A stretch of 64,000 nucleotides of DNA from NCBI RefSeq assembly GCF_916715725.1, contig NZ_CAKAPD010000008.1, positions 1-64,000 of the forward strand, read 5' to 3'. The translations under genes were made by a program, and so were the position numbers. Shown in pieces: positions 41,856 through 51,521 of the stretch. The DNA is from an uncultured Rothia sp. Its GTDB lineage: Bacteria > Actinomycetota > Actinomycetes > Actinomycetales > Micrococcaceae. Under the pieces are notes generated by a model that did no database searches, had not been told where the DNA came from, and was given only the letters and a program-made list of their open reading frames with translations. Every line of letters begins with the position of its first letter. Position 1 is the first letter of the stretch.

Positions 41856-43607
41856 CTAGCTCTGCTCGTCTGCAGTGCTCTCGTCAGCCGATTCTGCGCC
41901 CGCGTGTTCGTCGCTAAAGTGCAGGAAGCTCTTGAGCACCAGCTCACGCACCGCATGCAGCAGGGTATCGCGCGGATGCTGCTGCTGCGTACCGCGTGCC
42001 GCGGCGGCAGCCTCGTCGTACTCGGGCCAGGACAGCAGCATGGCAAGAGCCGCCACGATTTGACCCACGGCAAGCTCACCATCGCTCGCGGAAGTGAAAC
42101 CCGCCGTCTCGGTGGAGAGCAGCTGGGTGCGGCACAGACCCGATCCGGCACGCAGCAGAATAACGCTCGGGTGCTCGGCACCGGGGCGGCCGTGGCGTTC
42201 CTCGGTGACGTCCTCGGCAACCTCCAGGTGTGCGGTAAGGAGCGCCTCATCGTCCATGGCGGCGAGGCGGTCGTAGCGGCGCACGGACTCGGTGAGGGCG
42301 CGGGCGATGGGTTGCTGAATCGGGTAGGTGATTTCCTCGAAACGCTGCAGGGGCTCGGTCACACCTGCCGCGGTTGCCTCGGTCGGGCGGCGCAGCCAAA
42401 TCATGCCGAAACCAATAGAATGAACGTTCCGGGAAGCGAAGTCGTTCAGGTACGCCACGTAGGTCTGTTCGTAGTGGCTGCGGTCGCGGTTCTCGCTCGC
42501 ATCCTTCAACCAGGTCTCCGCGTAGGAGGCGGGGGTCAGCGCCTCACGCTGAATAAACCACGCCTCCGCGCCGCCGTCGGCAACCCAGGCGCGCGGGCGC
42601 TCATCCCACGGGCACGGTGCTTCCGGGTCCGCCGAATCGCGAATAATTTCCCAGTTGCCCAGCATCTGCGCGCGGCCACCGGGCACCAGCACCGACGGCA
42701 GCTGACGCACCATCGTGCTCACAATTTCGTCACCGGGCAGGCCGCCGTCGCGGTAGGTGAACTGCTCCTCGGCGCTCTCACCGGCAACACGCGGGGTAAT
42801 CACGAACGGCGGGTTCGACACTACCAGGTCGAAAAGCTCACCGGCGACCGGCTCCAGCAGGGAACCTTCACGCAGGCTCACGCGCGCCTGCGGGTTCTGC
42901 GGGTCAATATTGAGCGCCTGCGCGTTCAGCAGCAGGTTAAAACGGGTGAACGCCAGGGCACGCTCCGAAATGTCGGTAGCGGTCACGTGCTCAGCGTGGG
43001 CGAGCAAGTGGAAGGTCTGAATACCGCAGCCGGTGCCCACATCCAGGGCACGCTTGACGGGGGTGCGCTCGGTAATCTGCGCCAGAGTCAGGGAGGCGTG
43101 ACCAATGCCGAGCACGTGATCCTTACGCAGCACGCCGGGTCGCTGATGCGCACCCAGGTCGGCGGCAACAAAGATTTCGGTGCCGTCATCGGCGGCGTGC
43201 GGGCGCAAATCAACGCTCGCGGACCAGCAGGTAGAATCCACCGAATCGCGCTCAATCAGCGCGGCATCCTCGAAATCAACCAGGGCATCGCCGAAAACCT
43301 CGGCTGCCTCAGCCTCAGTGAGCGGGCGAGCCAGCAAGAAAAACGCCAGCAGACGCGCCAGGTTCTTCTCACCCGCACTGTAACCGCCGCGCAGAATATG
43401 CTCCACACGCCACAAGCCCGGAACCACCTGGTCGCGAGCCATCGCCTCAGCCGCCTCAACACCGAGCAGCTCCTGCACAGCGTCATAGCTGTAGTTCAAC
43501 GCCAACAGGCGTTCACGGATGCGGGTCAGGCGGGCGTAATCATCGCTGCGAGGAGCATCCGCAACGGCGGCGTACTCGGGAGCGAAAGAGGCGGCAGAAA
43601 TAGTCAT
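41856..43607 (-). CDS. SAM-dependent methyltransferase of the NPPF class
   Basis: A 583-residue protein with an N-terminal helical domain (about residues 1-150) and a class I methyltransferase domain: motif I ALDVGTGCGIQTFHL near 200 and VVSNPPFV near 285. NPPF marks enzymes that methylate amide or exocyclic amino nitrogens, such as release-factor glutamine, ribosomal or DNA bases. It resembles the actinobacterial DUF7059-type methyltransferases located near topA. The C-terminal 150 residues are Ala/Glu-rich. The ATG at 43607 fits the family; the frame remains open far upstream only because of codon bias. Confidence 0.78.
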   Translation of the reverse strand: MTISAASFAPEYAAVADAPRSDDYARLTRIRERLLALNYSYDAVQELLGVEAAEAMARDQVVPGLWRVEHILRGGYSAGEKNLARLLAFFLLARPLTEAEAAEVFGDALVDFEDAALIERDSVDSTCWSASVDLRPHAADDGTEIFVAADLGAHQRPGVLRKDHVLGIGHASLTLAQITERTPVKRALDVGTGCGIQTFHLLAHAEHVTATDISERALAFTRFNLLLNAQALNIDPQNPQARVSLREGSLLEPVAGELFDLVVSNPPFVITPRVAGESAEEQFTYRDGGLPGDEIVSTMVRQLPSVLVPGGRAQMLGNWEIIRDSADPEAPCPWDERPRAWVADGGAEAWFIQREALTPASYAETWLKDASENRDRSHYEQTYVAYLNDFASRNVHSIGFGMIWLRRPTEATAAGVTEPLQRFEEITYPIQQPIARALTESVRRYDRLAAMDDEALLTAHLEVAEDVTEERHGRPGAEHPSVILLRAGSGLCRTQLLSTETAGFTSASDGELAVGQIVAALAMLLSWPEYDEAAAAARGTQQQHPRDTLLHAVRELVLKSFLHFSDEHAGAESADESTADEQS

Positions 43608-43751
43608 GCACACCATTCTACGCACCCGCCGCATCTGCCCGGGCGCGCCCACCGCGTATAGGCAGCAGCGCAATGACACAGCCCCGACCCACCCACTGAC
43701 CAAAACCGTCATCTGCGCAAGAGCGCCCACCCCATCGCATACACTGAAACC

Positions 43752-44210
43752 ATGAGTAACCTGTACCCCGATGAAAGTATCAGCGTCGACAAGTGCTGGG
43801 AGCGTCTGCACGCAAACACTCTCGGCCGCCTCATCCTCACTGACGGACAGCACGTCGATGTGCTGCCCGTGCTCTACGCCGTCGCCAGCCAAGACGACAA
43901 GCAGGAAATCTACATCCGCACCACCCGCGGCAACAAGTTCTCCTCCGTGGTGGTCAGCCGCCGCGTTGCCTTCGAAATCGATGAAACTCTCGAAGACGGC
44001 ATCCGCTCCGTCATCGTGGTCGGTATCGCCCACTGGCTGCCGCCGGAAATGACCCCGCAGATTGTGCGCACTTTCGACCTGCCCGACTCCGAAACCCACG
44101 AAATGCAGTGGGTGCGCATCGCGCCGCAGACCGTGTACGGCCGCGAATACCCGCTGCTGCCCGCATATCTGGACGGCACCCATCCCGACTCGGACACCCT
44201 CACCAGCTAG
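43752..44210 (+). CDS. Pyridoxamine 5'-phosphate oxidase-like flavin-binding protein
   Basis: A 152-residue split-barrel protein. WERLHANTLGRLILTDGQHVDVLPV resembles the FMN- or F420-binding entry of the PPOX superfamily (for example Rv1155-like proteins), and VVGIAHWL is the matching central strand. The substrate is unknown. No ribosome site precedes the ATG, so the message may be leaderless. It diverges from the methyltransferase gene. Confidence 0.8.
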   Translation: MSNLYPDESISVDKCWERLHANTLGRLILTDGQHVDVLPVLYAVASQDDKQEIYIRTTRGNKFSSVVVSRRVAFEIDETLEDGIRSVIVVGIAHWLPPEMTPQIVRTFDLPDSETHEMQWVRIAPQTVYGREYPLLPAYLDGTHPDSDTLTS

Positions 44211-44580
44211 AAACGCAGGTGAGCGGGTGCGGTGCGCCCCAGCGCTATACCCTGCATGAGTTCCGCGCACCCGCCCTGCGCACACACCACCGTGCACACA
44301 CCACCGCTCCGGTACCGTATGATGTACCGAGTACCCTGCGCACTCGTGCAAGCTCAACACGCCCGGTCCTCATCAACTAGAACCGTGCCAGCTCGCCCAA
44401 TGCCGGGTCACCGCGCGCTCGCCGCATGAAACGCACCGAGCGCACCACATCAACCCAACATAAACTACACCCCCACCGATCACCTCACCCGCGTACAACC
44501 ACACCCCGCCGGCGCCCACAAGCGCCAGCGTAGGTTATGGTTGAATACGTAGCTTTTCAACACACAGATAGAGGAGTGCC
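44211..44580 (+). promoter_or_regulatory. topA upstream region
   Basis: This 370-nt stretch holds no gene I can support. It ends with a possible -10 box (TATGGT at 44536-44541) and the ribosome site AGAGGAG before the GTG of topA. Confidence 0.4.
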
Positions 44581-47412
44581 GTGCCCGCTCAGGCAAAGAC
44601 CGGAAAAGCCCTGCTGATTGTGGAGTCTCCCTCCAAGGTCAAAACCATTAGCAGCTACCTCGGCGAGGACTACCTTGTCGACTCGTCCATGGGCCATATC
44701 CGCGACCTTCCGCAGCCCTCCGAACTGCCCGAAAACCTCAAAAAGAGCCCCGTCGGCAAGTTCGCTGTCAACGTTGAAGAGAACTTCGAACCCTACTACG
44801 TGGTCAACCCCGACAAAAAGAAAAAGGTCGCCGAACTCAAGCGCAAGCTCAAAGAAGTAGACGCGCTCTACCTGGCAACCGATGGTGACCGCGAAGGTGA
44901 AGCCATCGCATGGCACCTGAAGGAAGTCCTCAAGCCCAAGGTACCCGTCTACCGCATGACCTTCCCCGAAATCACCCGGGAAGCCATTCAGCGTGCCTTC
45001 GGCGAACTGCGCGATATCGACCTGCACCTGGTCGACGCGCAGGAAACCCGCCGCATCCTCGACCGCATCTACGGTTACGAAATTTCCCCCGTGCTCTGGC
45101 GCAAGGTCGGCCGCGGCCTCTCCGCAGGTCGCGTGCAGTCCGTCGCAACCCGCCTCGTCGTTGAGCGCGAACGTGAGCGCATGGCATTCGTCGCCGCCAA
45201 CTACTGGGACCTGACCGGACGCTTCCTGACCGCAGCCTCCGAAGGCTTCGACGCCAAGCTGGTCGCCGTAGACGGTAACCGCATCGCCACCGGCAAGGAC
45301 TTCGCCGACAACGGCACCCTCAACACCTCCAAGGTCACCCACCTGAATGAGGAAGCCGCCCGCGCGCTCGCCGCAGCCCTGCAGTCCGCCGCGTTCTCCG
45401 TACGCTCCGTTGAGACCAAGCCGTACAAGCGCCGCCCGGCAGCGCCGTTCACCACTTCCACCCTGCAGCAGGAAGCCGCGCGTAAGCTGCGTTTCTCCTC
45501 CCGCGTGACCATGCAGGTGGCGCAGCGCCTCTACGAAAACGGTTACATCACCTACATGCGTACCGACTCGGTGGCACTGAGCGAGCAGGCAATCTCCGCC
45601 GCACGCCGCCAGGCATCCGAGCTGTACGGCGCAGAGTTCGTGCCCTCCGCACCGCGCGTGTACACCTCCAAGAGCAAGAACGCACAGGAAGCCCACGAAG
45701 CAATCCGCCCCGCCGGTGACACCTTCCGCACCCCGGACGCTGTGCGCGGCTCCCTGTCCAACGACGAGTTCCGCCTCTACGAACTGATTTGGAAGCGTAC
45801 CGTCGCCTCCCAGATGGCTGACGCGACCGGTTCCACCGCCTCCGTGCGCCTGGGCGCCGTGGCATCTAACGGCCAGGACGCCGAGTTCGCTGCATCCGGT
45901 ACCGTCATCACCTTCCGCGGCTTCCTCGCCGCCTACGAGGAGGGCGTTGACGCATCCCGCTTGGCTGAGCGTGAGGCGAAGGACGCTGAGAAGCGCCTGC
46001 CGAACCTGACCACCGGCGAGGCACTGACCGCCGAGGCGATTGAACCCGCCGGCCACGAGACCCTGCCGCCCCCGCGCTACACCGAGGCGTCCCTCGTGAA
46101 GACCCTGGACGAGCTGGGCATTGGCCGCCCGTCCACCTACGCGGCGGTTATTTCGACCATCATGGACCGCGGATACGTGAACGTTCGTTCTGGTTCGCTG
46201 ATCCCGTCCTGGATCGCGTTCTCCGTGGTGCGCCTGCTCGAATCCAGCTTCGGCCCCTACGTGAACTACGAGTTCACCGCGCAGATGGAAGAAGACCTCG
46301 ACCGCATCGCACGCGGCGAAGAATCCCGCGTCGAATGGCTGGGCGAGTTCTACTTCGGCGGCGGCTCCAAGCGCGGCCTGAAGCCCATCGTCGACAACCT
46401 CGGTGAGATAGACGCCCGCAGCATCAACTCCATCCCAATCGCGGACGGCATTGTGCTGCGCGTGGGCAAGTTCGGCCCCTATCTGGAAGCCGAAGGCACC
46501 CTCGACACTGAGACCGGCGAACTGACCGAACCGATCCGCGCGAACGTACCCGCCGACCTGGCACCGGACGAACTGACCGAAGCGAAGGCACGCGAACTGC
46601 TCGAACAGGGCAAGTCCGACGGCCGAGTGCTCGGCGTGGATCCGGTCTCCGGCAACCAGATTGTGGCACGCGACGGCCGCTACGGACCCTACGTCACCGA
46701 AGTCATCGAAGAGATGACCGAGGAGCAGATTCAGGCGTACCTGGACGCGCAGCCGACCGAATACTACAAGAACGGCAAGCCCAAGCCGAAGAAGAAGCCC
46801 AAGCCTGCCAAGCCGCGCACCGCCTCCCTGTTCAAGTCTATGGACCTGGCGACCGTGACCCTTGAGCAGGCACTGCAGCTGATGAGCCTGCCGCGCGTGC
46901 TCGGTACCGACGCTGAGGGCGTGGAAATCACCGTGCAGAACGGCCGCTTTGGCCCGTACCTGAAGAAGGGCACGGACTCCCGCTCGATTGGCAGCGAAGA
47001 CGAAATCTTCACGATTACGCTGGAGCAGGCGCTGGAGATTTACTCCCAGCCAAAGCAGCGCGGTCGTGCGGCGGCTAAGCCTCCGCTGGCTGAGCTGGGT
47101 GTGGACCCGGTCAGCGAGAAGAAGATCGTGGTGAAGGACGGCCGCTTTGGCCCGTACATCACCGACGGTATTACGAACATTACGGTTCCGCGTGCGGAGT
47201 CGGTCGAGTCACTGACCCACGAGCGTGCGGTGCAGCTACTGGCTGACAAGCGTGCGAAGGGCCCGGTCAAGCGTAAGACCGCCGCGAAGAAGACCACCAC
47301 GGCGAAGAAGACTACTGCTAAGAAGACGACCGCAAAGTCTACTACCGCAAAGTCTACTACCGCGAAGAAGACGACCACTCGTAAGACCGCGGCGAAGAAG
47401 ACCGCCGAGTAG
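44581..47412 (+). CDS. topA: DNA topoisomerase I (type IA)
   Basis: A 943-residue type IA topoisomerase that relaxes negative supercoils. The Toprim domain starts at residue 8 (LLIVESPSKVKTI, with the acidic DGDREGEAIAWHL). The nucleophile is Tyr325 in GYITYMRTDSV. The C-terminal part has four TopA_C_Rpt repeats (LGVDPVSG, NGRFGPY, DGRFGPYI), no zinc fingers, and ends with a lysine-rich tail of AKKTT-type repeats, as in mycobacteria, where it speeds relaxation. The GTG start has a good AGAGGAG site. Confidence 0.97.
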   Translation: MPAQAKTGKALLIVESPSKVKTISSYLGEDYLVDSSMGHIRDLPQPSELPENLKKSPVGKFAVNVEENFEPYYVVNPDKKKKVAELKRKLKEVDALYLATDGDREGEAIAWHLKEVLKPKVPVYRMTFPEITREAIQRAFGELRDIDLHLVDAQETRRILDRIYGYEISPVLWRKVGRGLSAGRVQSVATRLVVERERERMAFVAANYWDLTGRFLTAASEGFDAKLVAVDGNRIATGKDFADNGTLNTSKVTHLNEEAARALAAALQSAAFSVRSVETKPYKRRPAAPFTTSTLQQEAARKLRFSSRVTMQVAQRLYENGYITYMRTDSVALSEQAISAARRQASELYGAEFVPSAPRVYTSKSKNAQEAHEAIRPAGDTFRTPDAVRGSLSNDEFRLYELIWKRTVASQMADATGSTASVRLGAVASNGQDAEFAASGTVITFRGFLAAYEEGVDASRLAEREAKDAEKRLPNLTTGEALTAEAIEPAGHETLPPPRYTEASLVKTLDELGIGRPSTYAAVISTIMDRGYVNVRSGSLIPSWIAFSVVRLLESSFGPYVNYEFTAQMEEDLDRIARGEESRVEWLGEFYFGGGSKRGLKPIVDNLGEIDARSINSIPIADGIVLRVGKFGPYLEAEGTLDTETGELTEPIRANVPADLAPDELTEAKARELLEQGKSDGRVLGVDPVSGNQIVARDGRYGPYVTEVIEEMTEEQIQAYLDAQPTEYYKNGKPKPKKKPKPAKPRTASLFKSMDLATVTLEQALQLMSLPRVLGTDAEGVEITVQNGRFGPYLKKGTDSRSIGSEDEIFTITLEQALEIYSQPKQRGRAAAKPPLAELGVDPVSEKKIVVKDGRFGPYITDGITNITVPRAESVESLTHERAVQLLADKRAKGPVKRKTAAKKTTTAKKTTAKKTTAKSTTAKSTTAKKTTTRKTAAKKTAE

Positions 47413-47424
47413 CTCTTCTACCTG

Positions 47425-47480
47425 AAGGCGCAGGATGCGTCCCGAACCCCCGCGTGGGGGGGGGGCGCCTCCTGCGCCTT
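47425..47480 (+). terminator. Terminator of topA
   Basis: AAGGCGCAGGA pairs with TCCTGCGCCTT, followed by TT; the long loop holds a run of ten G residues. Confidence 0.65.
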
Positions 47481-47664
47481 TTGCGTGCCCGAGGAATGTT
47501 TGTGCCCGCGCTGTGTTTCTTAGGCTTGCGCTGTGCTGATGCTGGGCATCCGCCCGGATTGTTTGCGGAGTGAGCCGCGCCTCTGACAGACTGGAAGAGG
47601 CGCCGCACCTGCGGTACCGCACACAGACGATATCCCGCCGCGGGGCGGGGGAGGGGAGCGCATC

Positions 47665-48636
47665 GTGCGCCTGGGAGTTCTGGATGTTGGGTCGAATACG
47701 GTCCACCTGCTACTGATTGACGGCAGTCCTGGAGCGCGCCCCGAACCGTACGCGTCCCATAAGATTCCGCTGCAGCTCGTGCAGTACCTCGACGCTGAGG
47801 GCAACATTTCGCAGGAGGGCGCGGACGCACTGACCCGCTTCGTGACTAGCGCCCGCGACTTCGCGATCGAGAATGAGGCGGAGGACCTGCTGGCGTTCTC
47901 CACGAGCGCTATCCGTGAGGCGGGTAATGGTGCGGCGGTGCTGCATCAGGTGCGTGAGCAGACCGGCGTGAGCCTGAACGGTATTTCGGGTGATCAGGAG
48001 GCGGCGATTACGTACTTTGCGGTGCGCCGCTGGCAGGGCTGGGGTGCGGGCCGCATCCTTGATTTTGATATTGGTGGCGGCTCGTTTGAGTTTTCGACGG
48101 GTACGAATGCGTTGCCGGACGCGGCGATGAGCGTGCCGCTGGGCGCGGGCCGCCTGACCCGTGAGTTCTTTGATGAGCAGCCGCCGAAGCCGAAGCAGGT
48201 GAAGCGTCTGCGCAAGTATGTGCGTGAGCAGATCGCCCCGGTCGCGGAGAACCTGTTGCAGTATGGCACGCCGGATATGACGGTGGGTACGTCGAAGACG
48301 TTCCGTTCGTTGGCGCGTATTTGTGGTGCGGCGCCGTATTCGGCGGGCCCGCATGTGAAGCGTGAGATGCATCTGCAGGATTTGCGCCTGTGGACTCGTC
48401 GTATGGAGGCGATGACGGTGTCTGAGCGTAGCGATTTGCCGGGTGTTTCGAAGGCGCGTGCGGAGCAGATGCTGGCGGGCGCTATCGCTGCGGAGGCGGC
48501 GATGGAGGCGTTTGGGGTTGAGACGATGCGCGTGTGCCCGTGGGCGCTGCGTGAGGGCCTGATCTTGAAGCGTATTGAGCATCTGGCGGAGGGTACGGGT
48601 ACTCCGGTCAACCCGAAGACCCTCCTGGGTGAGTAG
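47665..48636 (+). CDS. Ppx/GppA-family exopolyphosphatase
   Basis: A 323-residue member of the ASKHA fold, with LDVGSNTVHLLLIDG at the start (phosphate 1 motif), TSAIREAGN and DIGGGSFEFSTG (second phosphate motif). It hydrolyses polyphosphate or guanosine pentaphosphate. Actinobacteria have short forms such as Rv0496 (Ppx1), which this resembles in length and in lying near proC and bS22 genes. The GTG start at 47665 has a GGGGAGGGGAG purine run upstream. Confidence 0.9.
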   Translation: MRLGVLDVGSNTVHLLLIDGSPGARPEPYASHKIPLQLVQYLDAEGNISQEGADALTRFVTSARDFAIENEAEDLLAFSTSAIREAGNGAAVLHQVREQTGVSLNGISGDQEAAITYFAVRRWQGWGAGRILDFDIGGGSFEFSTGTNALPDAAMSVPLGAGRLTREFFDEQPPKPKQVKRLRKYVREQIAPVAENLLQYGTPDMTVGTSKTFRSLARICGAAPYSAGPHVKREMHLQDLRLWTRRMEAMTVSERSDLPGVSKARAEQMLAGAIAAEAAMEAFGVETMRVCPWALREGLILKRIEHLAEGTGTPVNPKTLLGE

Positions 48637-48649
48637 AACATGATGATGA

Positions 48650-48691
48650 ACCCCGCAGGCTGGTGCGTGTAACGGGCACAGCCTGCGGGGT
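48650..48691 (+). terminator. Terminator of the ppx gene
   Basis: ACCCCGCAGGCT pairs perfectly with AGCCTGCGGGGT, followed by a T-rich stretch (CTTTTCTTTTG). It marks the left border of the AT-rich island. Confidence 0.85.
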
Positions 48692-48730
48692 CACCGCTTT
48701 TCTTTTGTATATAACCCGCCAACAAAGATG

Positions 48731-48754
48731 TAGGAAAGGAACAATCACCGATGA
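48731..48754 (+). repeat. Shared 24-nt leader and start, copy 1
   Basis: This segment (starting TAGGAAAGGAAC and ending in the start codon plus one A) is identical to 51498-51521. It contains the ribosome site AGGAAAGGAA and start of the first island gene; the coding sequences after it are unrelated. Confidence 0.9.
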
Positions 48755-50334
48755 AAATCCAAGAAGTTATTGACGAGGTCAACAACACCTGGGGCGAAGA
48801 ACACGAAGAAAAACGAAAAAAGATATTTCGAGATAGTGTATTGATAAACCCATTGTTAAAATTTATTGGGGTCACGCTGATTTATCTATCTGGGATTATC
48901 ATGTATTTGATTATGAGCGCATTGCCTGGTAGTAATGTCGACACAGAGATAATTCAAGGGTGGGGCTATATCTTTAATATCCCGTACTTTTTATTTGATA
49001 TTCGAGTGAGTATGATTATCTCGTTGGCAAGTGTTCTTTTGAGTTTATATGTAAGTGTGGGTAAATTTGCAGATGGTTCTGAAGGACCCTCTGGGGATGC
49101 TCGGCGTGCTGTATATAGAAAATTTGCAGTTCTGGTTAGTAGATTTATTTTTGTAGTATTCGTTCTTAATTTCTGGCATGGTCTACTCTCTGGGTATTTT
49201 CAGGGAAGTGCCTATGCTCCTGAAATATTAGGGCCATGGAAATATGGCCCTGGCTGGGGGAGGTTAATTATTCCTCTAGAGATGAACTTGGGTAGATATG
49301 GTGAAATACCTCTATGGATTTTGTTATTTTTTGCTTGGTTTACATTATCATCTGCATCTCTTCTGACTTTTAATGAGAAGGATATATTGATACGAAACTT
49401 TCATATTTTCAGGAGAATTAATTATATCTATAATAATAAATCCCTCAGTCCTGAATATCGATTGGCTCAAAATTTAGTGATTAATTCCCAAAAATCGGGA
49501 TCTCATTCCTATCGATTGAGTTATAAATATAGCGGTTCAGATGGTTATGATGGACGATTGGCGTATGACTCCAATTATTCTGGATTTAAATTTAGGGTAA
49601 AATTTTCTGCCTACATGAGGGATGTCAAAGTGGTTTCCATTCTGTGTCTCTGGGTGGTGGCAATAATTTTATTTGCTGTGTGTTCGGTCGCTTACACGGG
49701 GAGCCTTAAGGGTATTTTTGCTGCTTTGTTTATATATATTCCAATTTCTGCCTTTGAGATATTTAATTGCATTTCTGATAGGGTTTATTTGCATAAAGAT
49801 ATTTTTCGGGTGGCTACTGAGGGTATGGCTAAAAGAGAAAGGGTTCGGGAATGGGTGAAATCCTTCTTGTTGGATGGATTAGCTAAATTTATTGGTAGGG
49901 TTATTTCTGCGATTTTTGCTATTGTTGGTTTTTGGTTTTTATTGAGCAAAGCTCTTCGAGAGGGGAATCCCGGAAGCCTGCTTCAGTCTCGTGATTTTGT
50001 GTATGTAGTATGCATTCTTTTGTTTACGGTGATTGTCTATATTCTTTTCTTTTTCTTGAGGGCTTTAATGCGCCTGATTTATAATGCAGAAATTGATAGG
50101 TATTCGGCTAAATATGCTTCTTCTTATTTGCTTAATGGGTGTGATGTGGGTAGTGTAAAATATTTGATTGTTGCATATATTTATTGTTCCATTATCAGAA
50201 TTAATGGGTGCTACTCAGATTATCAATCTGAGATTGGAAAATCTGAGACTATGGATTTTTCGGATAAAGTGATCAGCTATCAAAGTTCTAGGTTGATTTC
50301 TCGTAGGATCCCATATTCTCTCCGCCGTAAATAG
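48751..50334 (+). CDS. Unrecognised polytopic membrane protein of the AT-rich island
   Basis: I do not recognise this 527-residue protein. It has a short charged N-terminus, about eight predicted membrane helices (near residues 36-58, 77-103, 124-148, 183-204, 292-312, 317-336, 376-396 and 411-435), and hydrophilic loops of about 85 and 85 residues between and after them, ending in SLRRK. It contains Tyr/Ser-rich loops (SGSDGYDGRLAYDSNYSG) and no enzymatic motif I can name. Base composition is far lower in GC than the neighbours and codon use includes many AT-ending codons, so it was probably acquired. It begins with a leader shared with the 51518 gene and is followed by a structured repeat. 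Confidence 0.7.
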   Translation: MKIQEVIDEVNNTWGEEHEEKRKKIFRDSVLINPLLKFIGVTLIYLSGIIMYLIMSALPGSNVDTEIIQGWGYIFNIPYFLFDIRVSMIISLASVLLSLYVSVGKFADGSEGPSGDARRAVYRKFAVLVSRFIFVVFVLNFWHGLLSGYFQGSAYAPEILGPWKYGPGWGRLIIPLEMNLGRYGEIPLWILLFFAWFTLSSASLLTFNEKDILIRNFHIFRRINYIYNNKSLSPEYRLAQNLVINSQKSGSHSYRLSYKYSGSDGYDGRLAYDSNYSGFKFRVKFSAYMRDVKVVSILCLWVVAIILFAVCSVAYTGSLKGIFAALFIYIPISAFEIFNCISDRVYLHKDIFRVATEGMAKRERVREWVKSFLLDGLAKFIGRVISAIFAIVGFWFLLSKALREGNPGSLLQSRDFVYVVCILLFTVIVYILFFFLRALMRLIYNAEIDRYSAKYASSYLLNGCDVGSVKYLIVAYIYCSIIRINGCYSDYQSEIGKSETMDFSDKVISYQSSRLISRRIPYSLRRK

Positions 50335-50885
50335 CGTGCACCTCCGCAAAGGTAACCGTTGAAGCCATATGTGTTTCGAACAGTCACGCCATAAGTGGCT
50401 TCTGGAAACACATGTGGCTTCTCGCTATGGGGGTATCTGTAATCCGTGCAGAATTTGTGCCATGGTTTAGCGTCTTCTGCCATGGTTTTTAACTACGACC
50501 AAAGACACTAACCTATGGCACAAATCCGGAACTCATGACCGATCTCCGGCTGTGCCAGGTAGGTGAGAGTTGGTTATGGGTTATGCCTTAGCCTTTTTGT
50601 CGATAGGTTAGTGTCTTCACTGCGGGTTAAAGACCCACGATGAAGACACTAACCTATCGAAAACCTCTGTCTAAAAAGCAGGCAGCCCCGGACGCACACA
50701 CGCATCCGGGGCTGTCTCTTTCGCTTTTTTGACGAATTCTCTATTGCCATTTTGATATAATCATAGGAGATGTAATTAATAGTCAGAAGGACTGGGCTAT
50801 ATTGATATATTGCAGAATTTTTTCATATTAAAATTTAGTGACGTAACAAGAGAAGTGATTCTACGAGAGGCTATTGGAGGTATCG
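50335..50885 (+). repeat. Structured intergenic repeat, copy 1, and promoter of the next gene
   Basis: This 551-nt gap contains no gene. In order it holds a 17-bp hairpin (50361-50377 with 50405-50421, one mismatch), a 24-bp imperfect hairpin (50453-50476 with 50502-50525), a perfect 19-bp hairpin (50600-50618 with 50642-50660), and the GC-rich hairpin (50683-50692 with 50705-50714). The segment from about 50423 to 50714 recurs at 52670-52966. An extended -10 box TGATATAAT (50753-50761) probably starts the next transcript. Confidence 0.8.
50683..50714 (+). terminator. GC-rich hairpin of the island, copy 1
   Basis: CAGCCCCGGA pairs with TCCGGGGCTG around an ACGCACAC-like loop; T-rich sequence follows. 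The same hairpin recurs at 51461-51494 and 52927-52962. Confidence 0.75.
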
Positions 50886-51434
50886 ATGACTTTTCTAGAC
50901 TATAACAAAGATGAAAAGTTAGAATTTAACTATAAGAGGGCATGTGGTCTGTGGCTAATTGTGGTAGCGGCAGTTATAGCAATAGCCACCATGACCGGAG
51001 GAAAACAAATAATAAATATGCAAGTATTCAGCATTGGCTATGTTATTAGCTTTTTCTCGATCAACATGAACAAAAAGGTGTTGAATAGACTATCCGACGG
51101 TCCTTCAAGTGAATTTCAAAAGAAAGTATCTTCACGTGCCGTTATTCTATTATTTGTCTTGATGATTTTGCTGGGCGGCCCATTCTTCGCAACTGAAAAT
51201 TGGAGGCTGATTTGGCTGGGAGCGCTGATGGCAACCGCACTGCATTTCTTCCCGTACTATTTTATGCATGGAAAGTCAATGATATACCTGGGTCTTATCT
51301 GTGCCATTAACGTGTTTGCGGGATATATTTTTACCAACATCCCGTTAGAGGTAATTGCATATATCGACGCGGCGATTAAGCTCATCTTCGGAATCTATCT
51401 GCTATTCCTTTCAAAGCCGTCAAAGCAAATTTAA
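50886..51434 (+). CDS. Small polytopic membrane protein of the island (DUF6609-like?)
   Basis: A 182-residue protein with about five or six membrane helices (near residues 20-40, 46-62, 86-104, 110-128, 134-153, 160-178) and a short charged N-terminus. The segment WRLIWLGALMATALHFFP vaguely recalls the DUF6609 group of small Firmicutes membrane proteins, but I cannot confirm this. The ATG follows an ideal GGAGG site at six bases. AT-rich like the rest of the island. It is followed by a copy of the GC-rich hairpin but not by the long structured repeat. Confidence 0.65.
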   Translation: MTFLDYNKDEKLEFNYKRACGLWLIVVAAVIAIATMTGGKQIINMQVFSIGYVISFFSINMNKKVLNRLSDGPSSEFQKKVSSRAVILLFVLMILLGGPFFATENWRLIWLGALMATALHFFPYYFMHGKSMIYLGLICAINVFAGYIFTNIPLEVIAYIDAAIKLIFGIYLLFLSKPSKQI

Positions 51435-51460
51435 GGCAGATCTTCGGCACAACAAATCAG

Positions 51461-51494
51461 GGCGGCCCCGGACGCACACGCATCCGGGGCTGCC
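51461..51494 (+). terminator. GC-rich hairpin of the island, copy 2
   Basis: GGCGGCCCCGGA pairs with TCCGGGGCTGCC. It sits between the 182-residue gene and the second shared leader. Confidence 0.75.
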
Positions 51495-51497
51495 TGC

Positions 51498-51521
51498 TAG
51501 GAAAGGAACAATCACCGATGA
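51498..51521 (+). repeat. Shared 24-nt leader and start, copy 2
   Basis: Identical to 48731-48754, including the ribosome site and start codon, but placed directly after the GC-rich hairpin and before a different gene. Confidence 0.9.

Noticed and set aside
41730..43661. Long open frame opposite the methyltransferase gene
   Set aside because: Arises from codon bias; the methyltransferase has clear motifs on the other strand.
44557..46056. Long open frame opposite topA
   Set aside because: Antisense to a highly conserved enzyme, without ribosome site or domain resemblance.
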